Of a stretch of 38,919 nucleotides of DNA, positions 33,491 to 38,919 are shown in pieces. How positions within the stretch are numbered: position 1 is the stretch's first letter; each line of letters starts with the position of its first letter. A program made the translations under genes and the position numbers. This DNA is from Clostridiales bacterium (GTDB lineage: Bacteria; Bacillota; Clostridia; Lachnospirales; Lachnospiraceae), in assembly GCA_018374355.1 (NCBI GenBank), contig JAHAFI010000029.1, positions 1 through 38,919 on the forward strand, given 5' to 3'. The notes under the pieces were generated by a model. That model made no database searches, was not told the origin of the DNA, and worked only from the letters and a program-made list of their open reading frames with translations.

Positions 33491-33575
33491 TACTTTCATC
33501 ATAATATTTTTATTATAAAATAGAACATTCCGTATATCCTGTCTTATGTCTTATTTGTCATCATCACTTCTTTAT

Positions 33576-33604
33576 TTGACCATTGTTTCTTACTATTGTA
33601 TAAT
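33576..33604 (+). promoter_or_regulatory. Promoter of the AraC regulator gene
   Basis: TTGACC (33576-33581), a 17-nt spacer and a perfect TATAAT (33599-33604). The start site would be near 33611, giving a leader of about 23 nt with AGGAGG at 33621-33626. This strong promoter fits constitutive regulator expression. Confidence 0.8.
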
Positions 33605-33633
33605 ACTGTTTAACCAAACGAGGAGGTGATTTT

Positions 33634-34527
33634 TTGTCTTTTTTTCACATACCTGATGATTGTCCCAAATGGCTCGATCACTACAAACTGCTTACCCGTA
33701 AACAATTGAACATTCCAGCCCTTCACATGATGGGACATGCAGATTTTAACAATGCGTCCGACAAGCTGGATAACCATTACCATTGTAATATGGAATTTGT
33801 AGTAGTTCTCAATGGCAAACAGCAGTATGTCGTCAATGATAAACACTATATGCTGTACGGAGGTGATATTTTCATGACTTATCCTTATGAACATCACGGA
33901 AATGGAAACCTTCCGCAGGATATCTGTGAGTTCATCTGGTTTCAGTTTGACCTTTCATCCTCCAAAAATTTTCTGGGGCTTTCTTCTCCGCACAGTGAGT
34001 ATCTTTTTCGGCAGTTGCTGAATTATCAGCAGCGCATTAAAAAAGCAGATTCTCAGGATCTTGCGATACTCCACAAAGCCTTTCACCATCTCAGTTCTGA
34101 GAATCCCCAAAAACAGATTTTGGGATACAGTTATTTTCTTCAATTTGTTATGAAAAATCTCTGCAGCAAAGACACGATTTTAACAAAAGATATTTACAGC
34201 AGTGATATTCAGGAAGCTATGTCCTATGTTCATTCACATCTTTTAGACGATTTGAATATAGATGCAATCGCTGAGCACTGCGGTCTTTCCCCCTCCAGAT
34301 TCAAAGCGAAATTCAGAAAAGAACTGGGGATCACCCCTCATGCCTATATTGTTTCACTGAAGATTGATACTGCAAAAATCCTTCTGAAAGATCCACAAAA
34401 CTCCGTTACCGATGTAGCATTTCAATTAAATTTTTCTTCCAGCAACCATTTTGCTTCTGTGTTTAAAAAACATACAGGATATACTCCCACGGATTTTCGC
34501 CAGCAGCGTCTGGCAAATATTTATTAG
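33634..34527 (+). CDS. AraC/XylS family transcriptional regulator
   Basis: A 297-residue regulator. The N-terminal half is a cupin-like AraC ligand-binding domain with histidine-rich strands (LDNHYHCNMEFVVVLNGKQQ, GGDIFMTYPYEHHGNG). The C-terminal 100 residues carry the two helix-turn-helix units (IDAIAEHCGLSPSRFKAKFR and TDVAFQLNFSSSNHFASVFK) and the family ending GYTPTDFR. The start is TTG at 33634, 7 nt after AGGAGG; no ATG offers a better match. It probably senses a mannoside or its breakdown product and activates the GH38 genes through the TACAAAAA sites. Whether it also controls the ABC operon is not visible. Its 3' end shares a terminator with the UroD-like gene. Confidence 0.93.
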   Translation: MSFFHIPDDCPKWLDHYKLLTRKQLNIPALHMMGHADFNNASDKLDNHYHCNMEFVVVLNGKQQYVVNDKHYMLYGGDIFMTYPYEHHGNGNLPQDICEFIWFQFDLSSSKNFLGLSSPHSEYLFRQLLNYQQRIKKADSQDLAILHKAFHHLSSENPQKQILGYSYFLQFVMKNLCSKDTILTKDIYSSDIQEAMSYVHSHLLDDLNIDAIAEHCGLSPSRFKAKFRKELGITPHAYIVSLKIDTAKILLKDPQNSVTDVAFQLNFSSSNHFASVFKKHTGYTPTDFRQQRLANIY

Positions 34528-34536
34528 TTTGTATGT

Positions 34537-34581
34537 AAAAGAGGTATGCACACCGCTTCTCCGTATGTGTATACCTCTTTA
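34537..34581. terminator. Bidirectional terminator between araC and the UroD-like gene
   Basis: A stem AAAGAGGTATGCACAC (34538-34553) with GTGTATACCTCTTT (34567-34580), a near-perfect match, with A and T runs at its ends. It serves both convergent transcripts. Confidence 0.85.
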
Positions 34582-34599
34582 CTCCCTTCCATGGGTTTC

Positions 34600-35610
34600 T
34601 TATCTCATTTTATTCCATGTTTCAAATACTGTATAAACATTTTCTTCTTTGGCTCCCGGACCAAATTCACATTGTGCAATGCATCCGCCATTTTCCCAAA
34701 GTCTTTCTTTTACTTCCCTTACTGCATTTGCGATATCTGCTGTGGTGCCTTCCGGAAGCAGATGCTGTCTGTCAATTTCTCCCCAGAACGTAATTTTTCC
34801 CTTGAATTCCTCTACTTTATCCAGACCCATACAGAAAATCTGAGAATTGAAAGCATCCAATCCCAGCTCGATCAGGCGCGGATAAATGGCCAATGTATTT
34901 CCATCGGAATGCATAAACGCCTTCTTTCCATGACGATGGGCTATATCGATGAATTCTTTATAAAACGGACGGAAATATTTATCCCATGCGATTGGGTTTA
35001 TCAAAAGGCTGTTCTGACTTCCCCAGTCATCCATAAAACTGATGCCATCCACATCTGTCTTCGCCCATTTTTCTACCAGTTCACAGTAATAGGCGAACAT
35101 TTTATCCATGAATCTCAGCATTTCTGCTGGCGGATCAATCAGATCCATATAAAGTTCCGGCGTTGTTCTGATAAACTGAAGCTGTTCAAAGGGACGGGGA
35201 TTACATCCTGCCATTACAAATTTATCGGTATTTTTGCAGAATGCGTTTACCTGTTCCACATCAAACTCCAAAAGTTCTGTAGGAATATGGATATTCTCCC
35301 AATCTTCCCAGTCCTCGTCCTTCACAATTCCTTCCTTTACTTCTCCGATTACCCCTTTATGAATATTGGTAAACTTACAGCCCCACTCATCAATGGATTC
35401 ACCAATTTCATGAGGATCTCCGACTGCAATAGTCGGTGTCCGCAAAATTGTCGGAGCTCCCACGATATCATCGGGAAATTCTGTATGGATTCTCTTTATC
35501 GTGTCTCCAGCATTTTCATGTGCCCATGGAAGAGTCCACATCTGTCTCGGTACCCTGCCGGAACGATTTTCAAATTCCAGTGTTGCTTTTACTAAATCTC
35601 TTGATGTCAT
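34600..35610 (-). CDS. Uroporphyrinogen decarboxylase-fold protein of unknown substrate
   Basis: A 336-residue TIM-barrel protein of the URO-D superfamily. It lacks the N-terminal RQAGRY motif of true HemE (here VPRQMWTLPWAHENAG). It also lacks the H.C...C zinc motif of MtaA-type methyltransferases; the matching place reads KAFMHSDGNTLAIYP. Other conserved-looking segments are DGISFMDDWGSQNSLLINP and KITFWGEIDRQHLLPEGT. Its reaction is therefore unknown; members with this look appear in sugar-use clusters. It is the last gene of the ABC operon, 53 nt after a permease gene, with GAGGAAAAG before the ATG. A role in sugar or sugar-acid metabolism, or in a methyl or carboxyl step on the imported compound, is inference. 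Confidence 0.85.
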   Translation of the reverse strand: MTSRDLVKATLEFENRSGRVPRQMWTLPWAHENAGDTIKRIHTEFPDDIVGAPTILRTPTIAVGDPHEIGESIDEWGCKFTNIHKGVIGEVKEGIVKDEDWEDWENIHIPTELLEFDVEQVNAFCKNTDKFVMAGCNPRPFEQLQFIRTTPELYMDLIDPPAEMLRFMDKMFAYYCELVEKWAKTDVDGISFMDDWGSQNSLLINPIAWDKYFRPFYKEFIDIAHRHGKKAFMHSDGNTLAIYPRLIELGLDAFNSQIFCMGLDKVEEFKGKITFWGEIDRQHLLPEGTTADIANAVREVKERLWENGGCIAQCEFGPGAKEENVYTVFETWNKMR

Positions 35611-35663
35611 ATTTCTTTTCCTCGCTTATTCTCATATTTTTTTAATATGTAAGTTCTTCATAC

Positions 35664-36497
35664 TTAACCTTTTACACCGCCAGCGATGTTATCTGCAAAT
35701 CCTTCTTTACAGAACATGAATAAAACAACTACCGGAATGGAGATAATAACAGCTCCTGCCATTAATCCACCCCAGTCGGTTCCGTGATTGTGTACGAAAC
35801 TTTTCAGTGCCACTGAAACTGTCTTATATTCATCTTTTGTAATAAAAGATACTGCTACCAGATACTCCTGCCATACACTAACAAATGCAAAAATAGCAGT
35901 AGATATAATTCCGGGTTTGGCTAATGGGAAAATAATTTTAAACATTGCCTGAAAGGCATTACATCCGTCAATCTTCGCTGCTTCCTCCAGTGAAGTGGGA
36001 ACATCCTGAATATAATTAGTCAATAATACAACGGCCATCGGGAAAGATGTTCCGATATAAGTAATCAGCAGACACCACAGCGTGTTCAAAAGTTTCAACT
36101 GACTCATAATCAGATACAGGGGAATAATATAAGCTACCATAGGAATAAACTGAGTCAAAAGAATCATGGTATTTATCATTCTTTTCCCTTTGAAAAACAG
36201 TTTCGAAAATGCATATCCCATTAAAAATCCCACTATAATCGTCACGGTTACTGTAATCAGAGTAACAAGCAAACTGTTTTTCATACTTGTCAGCAGATTT
36301 ACCCCTGTAAGAGCTTCAATGTAGTGATCAAATGTAAAAGTTTTTTGTATAATACTTACCGAAGTTTTCTGTATCTCTGCCGTATCTCTGAAAGATGTGG
36401 AAATCGTCCAATAAAGAGGAAAGCAGAGAAATAAAAACATAAATCCAAACAACGTATAACGGAATATATATCCCGCTTTGCTGACTTTTCTAATCAT
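35664..36497 (-). CDS. Carbohydrate ABC transporter permease, MalG-like
   Basis: A 277-residue inner-membrane permease with six helices and the cytoplasmic EAA loop EEAAKIDGCNAFQAMFKIIF that docks the ATPase. It belongs to the CUT1 group, which imports oligosaccharides. It starts 12 nt after the MalF-like gene stops, with GGAGGAGAG upstream, so translation is linked. It pairs with the permease at 36510 to form the membrane channel. No ATPase gene is present, which is usual in Lachnospiraceae, where one MsiK-like ATPase is shared by several CUT1 systems. Confidence 0.94.
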   Translation of the reverse strand: MIRKVSKAGYIFRYTLFGFMFLFLCFPLYWTISTSFRDTAEIQKTSVSIIQKTFTFDHYIEALTGVNLLTSMKNSLLVTLITVTVTIIVGFLMGYAFSKLFFKGKRMINTMILLTQFIPMVAYIIPLYLIMSQLKLLNTLWCLLITYIGTSFPMAVVLLTNYIQDVPTSLEEAAKIDGCNAFQAMFKIIFPLAKPGIISTAIFAFVSVWQEYLVAVSFITKDEYKTVSVALKSFVHNHGTDWGGLMAGAVIISIPVVVLFMFCKEGFADNIAGGVKG

Positions 36498-36509
36498 GCC
36501 TCTCTCCTC

Positions 36510-37394
36510 CTACTCATTGTCTCCCTTTCCCAATAATTTGGGAAGGAACATTGCGCACAATACAATAGTTACCAAAATCACAAGTCCAACTACTGCGTAA
36601 GTGGCAGCGCCGGAATAGTCATAGAACTGGAAAGCCTCTCTCTGCAAAAATACCGGAAGAGTCTCTGTTGCTTTTGCCGGACCGCCTCCCGTCATTACAT
36701 CAATGATACCAAAGGAATTGAACGTCCATACAAAGCAAAGTGTTCCTACTGACATTAAAACCGGCTTAATATGCGGAATTTCTATATAGCGGAGTATGTC
36801 CCTTCTGTTTGCACCATCCAGAACAGCAGCTTCTACTTGATCCACCTGAATTCCCCGCAGTTTTGCCAATACTGTCATAGCAATAATCGGGAAACTTCTC
36901 CATACATTCGCCATTACGCAGGCAAACATAGCCGGAAAATCATTTGCGAAAATATCATATTTCTCCGGAATAATATGTAAAAATTGAAGCAACTGATAAT
37001 AAACTCCTGTCTCATAATTCAAAAGTAATTTCCAAATATATCCTGTTACCGCCTCTGGAAGCACCCAAGGAAGAAGCAGAAAAATCTGAAAAATAAATGT
37101 GCCTTTTATATGTTTGGAGTTCTGCAGGAAGGCTGCCAGTACTCCCAGAAGCATCATCAAAACAATATTCAACACTACCCAAACCAGAGAATGCTTTAAT
37201 GCTTCCGTCAAATCTCCCTTTTTAAATACGTCAATGTAGTTCTTGAGTCCTATTATATCGTAGTCCGGATTGGTCAGTTTATAATCGGTAAAACTATACA
37301 ATACATTTCGTATAAACGGTAAAAAAATAATTGCCAACAAAACCACCAATCCCGGAATCACCAAAAGATACGGGAATATATTTCTTTTTTTCAC
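36510..37394 (-). CDS. Carbohydrate ABC transporter permease, MalF-like
   Basis: A 294-residue permease with six helices and the EAA loop EAAVLDGANRRDILRYIEIP. N-terminal features include the short cytoplasmic lead and first helix typical of CUT1 (NIFPYLLVIPGLVVLLAIIF) and the early YSFTDY. The start codon is GTG at 37394, with GAGGG 8 nt upstream. It follows the binding-protein gene after an 87-nt gap that contains a strong hairpin, and precedes the MalG-like gene. The two permeases form the heterodimeric channel for the sugar delivered by the lipoprotein at 37482. Confidence 0.94.
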   Translation of the reverse strand: MKKRNIFPYLLVIPGLVVLLAIIFLPFIRNVLYSFTDYKLTNPDYDIIGLKNYIDVFKKGDLTEALKHSLVWVVLNIVLMMLLGVLAAFLQNSKHIKGTFIFQIFLLLPWVLPEAVTGYIWKLLLNYETGVYYQLLQFLHIIPEKYDIFANDFPAMFACVMANVWRSFPIIAMTVLAKLRGIQVDQVEAAVLDGANRRDILRYIEIPHIKPVLMSVGTLCFVWTFNSFGIIDVMTGGGPAKATETLPVFLQREAFQFYDYSGAATYAVVGLVILVTIVLCAMFLPKLLGKGDNE

Positions 37395-37427
37395 CTGTAT
37401 TACCCTCTTTTCTGTTATGTTAGTAGC

Positions 37428-37474
37428 TTACAGGGAGGGTTAGACCAAAGCTTCCTGTCCTGCCCTCCCTGTAA
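37428..37474 (-). other. Intercistronic stem-loop between binding protein and permease genes
   Basis: A perfect 12-bp stem TTACAGGGAGGG (37428-37439) with CCCTCCCTGTAA (37463-37474) and a 23-nt loop, 7 bp past the stop of the binding-protein gene. No U-tract follows on the minus strand. Similar stem-loops after binding-protein genes protect the upstream mRNA and give more binding protein than permease. Confidence 0.8.
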
Positions 37475-37481
37475 TCAGTTA

Positions 37482-38789
37482 TTATTCATTTTCATCCAGA
37501 AGTTCCTGTACAGCGGTCTGCGCTTCTTTACAAACTTCTTCTGGAGTCATTTTTCCAAACAACAAGTTCTGCCAGTATTCATCAAAACACTCCACAACTT
37601 CACCCAGATTTGCTACAGGAATCTGAGGTACATTGGATGTTTCCAACTGTTCTTTAAAAATCTGATATTTTTCTTCAGCAAATTCACCCTCATTATAGGC
37701 TGCTTCAATAGTCGGCAGACCTATTTTAGCCCATGCAGATGACTGTTCAGGATTTTCGCACAGCCATTTCACAAATGCCCATGCTGCATCCAAGTTATCT
37801 GTTCCAGCGCCGATTCCCAACTGGAAACCACCAGATGTAGAATAAGCACCTGCTTTACCTGCCGGAATTGTAGCCAGATCAATTGTAAAATCAAGACCTT
37901 CCATATCAATCTCGGTATAATCCCATGGTCCAAAGATATACATTCCTACATTACCATTACAAAACTGAGCTCTTGCATCTTTCGTTGTAGTAGAGTCTTC
38001 CGGCATATACTGCATCAGTTCCTGAACGAATTCAAGATATTCCTTCATTTCCGGTGTGTCTACAGTAGCTACGGCTTTACCACTCTCATCAATTTCATAC
38101 AGACGGCCGCCGATACTCTGCAGAAATACTCCCATCTCATAGGTTGACTGATATGCACTGCTTGTCAACGCATTACAGAACAGATAATCTCCATTTTGTG
38201 CCATAGTTTTACCGCATTCCAGCATTTCTTCCATGGTTGTAGGATATTCCAAATTATATTTTTCAAACAGTTCTTTGTTGAATGCCATTACACGTGTATC
38301 TGTATCTCCCGGAACTGTGTAAGCTTTTCCATCAATTGTACATGCCTCTAACATAGAACCCATGAAAATTTCATCAAGCTTAACTCCGTCTTTCTCTGCC
38401 AGTTCCCCTACCGGGTATAAGATACCGGCTTTCTGGTATGTCATGGTATCTACATGGTTTACAAGCATCAGATCATAGTCATCACCTGCCTGATGTGCCG
38501 CCTGAATTCCCTGATTCATTGCAGTAAAATCAACCGAAGTAGCAATCTCCACTTCAACATCGGGATACTCTTTACAAAACGCATCAAATACAGGCTGATA
38601 AATTTTTTCTCTGTCTTCTGTTGTAGCAAACGTCAACTTACCAGCAATTTTTCCGCTTCCTTCTTCTGCTGTTTCGCTGGATGCTGTATCTTTTGTTCCG
38701 TTGTCTGCTGTTTCATCCTTTGCACCACACCCAGCCAAAGCACTTGCCAAAAGTGTACAAGTCATAAAGAATACTACCGCTTTTTTCAT
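37482..38789 (-). CDS. Sugar ABC transporter substrate-binding lipoprotein
   Basis: A 435-residue extracellular binding protein of the CUT1 (family 1 solute-binding) type. The signal peptide ends in the lipobox LAGC, so C21 would be lipid-modified and the protein anchored outside the membrane. An acid/threonine-rich linker follows (residues 22-50), then the two-lobe sugar-binding fold with KLTFATTEDREKIYQPVFDA near the start and FCNGNVGMYIFGPWDYTEID in the second lobe. It captures the oligosaccharide, likely a mannoside given the GH38 genes downstream of the locus, though the sugar is not shown by sequence. It is the first gene of the ABC operon and should be the most highly expressed. Confidence 0.94.
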   Translation of the reverse strand: MKKAVVFFMTCTLLASALAGCGAKDETADNGTKDTASSETAEEGSGKIAGKLTFATTEDREKIYQPVFDAFCKEYPDVEVEIATSVDFTAMNQGIQAAHQAGDDYDLMLVNHVDTMTYQKAGILYPVGELAEKDGVKLDEIFMGSMLEACTIDGKAYTVPGDTDTRVMAFNKELFEKYNLEYPTTMEEMLECGKTMAQNGDYLFCNALTSSAYQSTYEMGVFLQSIGGRLYEIDESGKAVATVDTPEMKEYLEFVQELMQYMPEDSTTTKDARAQFCNGNVGMYIFGPWDYTEIDMEGLDFTIDLATIPAGKAGAYSTSGGFQLGIGAGTDNLDAAWAFVKWLCENPEQSSAWAKIGLPTIEAAYNEGEFAEEKYQIFKEQLETSNVPQIPVANLGEVVECFDEYWQNLLFGKMTPEEVCKEAQTAVQELLDENE

Positions 38790-38822
38790 ATGTTTTTCTC
38801 CTTTTTTTTACTATTCTCAGTA

Positions 38823-38859
38823 GGCGTTTGCGAAACGCCACAAGCCGCATAAATACGGC
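38823..38859 (-). promoter_or_regulatory. Paired palindromes in the upstream region of the ABC operon
   Basis: Two hairpins lie 34-70 bp before the start codon: GGCGTTTGCGAAACGCC (38823-38839, perfect 7-bp arms) and GCCGCATAAATACGGC (38844-38859, one mismatch). They could be a regulator site or a leader stem. I see no confident -35/-10 pair, and no TACAAAAA site like those of the GH38 genes, before the window ends at 38919. Confidence 0.4.
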
Positions 38860-38919
38860 ATTTTAACTTCTATAAAACAAAACATCTCCTCAACGGATTA
38901 TGGTAAAATAGAGTTGCCT

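Noticed and set aside
34600..35610. Calling this gene hemE or mtaA
   Set aside because: The RQAGRY motif of HemE and the H.C...C zinc motif of MtaA-type enzymes are both missing, and no heme or corrinoid genes are nearby.

Overview
This window looks like a chromosomal segment from a Firmicute of the class Clostridia, most likely a gut Lachnospiraceae (Blautia/Mediterraneibacter-like). That placement is inferred from the gene content, the strong AGGAGG ribosome sites, moderate GC, and the mix of ATG, GTG and TTG starts. I see no tRNA, rRNA, prophage, transposase or CRISPR array.

Layout. (1) 121-4220: a MATE efflux pump and the RNA-binding protein Tex, separated by a long hairpin-forming repeat block. 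(2) 4545-6644: three small membrane proteins (DUF4190-like with a Q/N-rich tandem repeat, DUF2752, DUF975). (3) 6743-10944, minus strand: an aspartate-family amino-acid operon in the order ACT regulator, homoserine dehydrogenase, ApgM-type phosphoglycerate mutase homologue (proposed alternative homoserine kinase), aspartate kinase. (4) 11056-15587, minus strand: prfB (release factor 2, with a programmed +1 frameshift) followed by a YdjI/YdjG/YdjH-like membrane-stress module (SPFH, zinc ribbon, TPM). (5) 15600-16540: a gene-free block of nested inverted repeats. (6) 16554-19572: an amidohydrolase convergent with a sodium:neurotransmitter-type symporter. (7) 19749-24786, minus strand: a CNNM/CorC-type protein, then a KdpDE-like two-component pair, then a KtrB/KtrA potassium channel. 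The first gene has a long leader carrying a possible 27-residue upstream peptide. (8) 25251-26927: a second MATE pump and a small unknown protein. (9) 26961-38789: a glycan-use locus with two tandem GH38 alpha-mannosidases, a divergent AraC regulator, a uroporphyrinogen-decarboxylase-fold protein, two sugar ABC permeases and a lipoprotein binding protein.

How the parts fit. The last region reads as a catabolic locus for alpha-mannosides: binding protein and permeases import an oligosaccharide, and the cytosolic GH38 enzymes (no signal peptide) cleave it. AraC probably acts through a 25-bp site that I find upstream of both mannosidase genes. No ABC ATPase is present, so a shared ATPase elsewhere is expected. 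Region 7 couples a Kdp-type sensor pair to a Ktr transporter rather than to KdpFABC.

The strongest unexplained signals are non-coding: at least two interspersed repeat families. One has a conserved core of about 135 bp followed by a long, locus-specific hairpin (two copies). The other has a core read as GCGAGGTGTT..CCCGAGACATAC..GCGCCAAA (three copies plus a remnant), placed between divergent promoters or inside 5' untranslated regions. The short upstream peptide at 25029-25112 is the other candidate for something undescribed.
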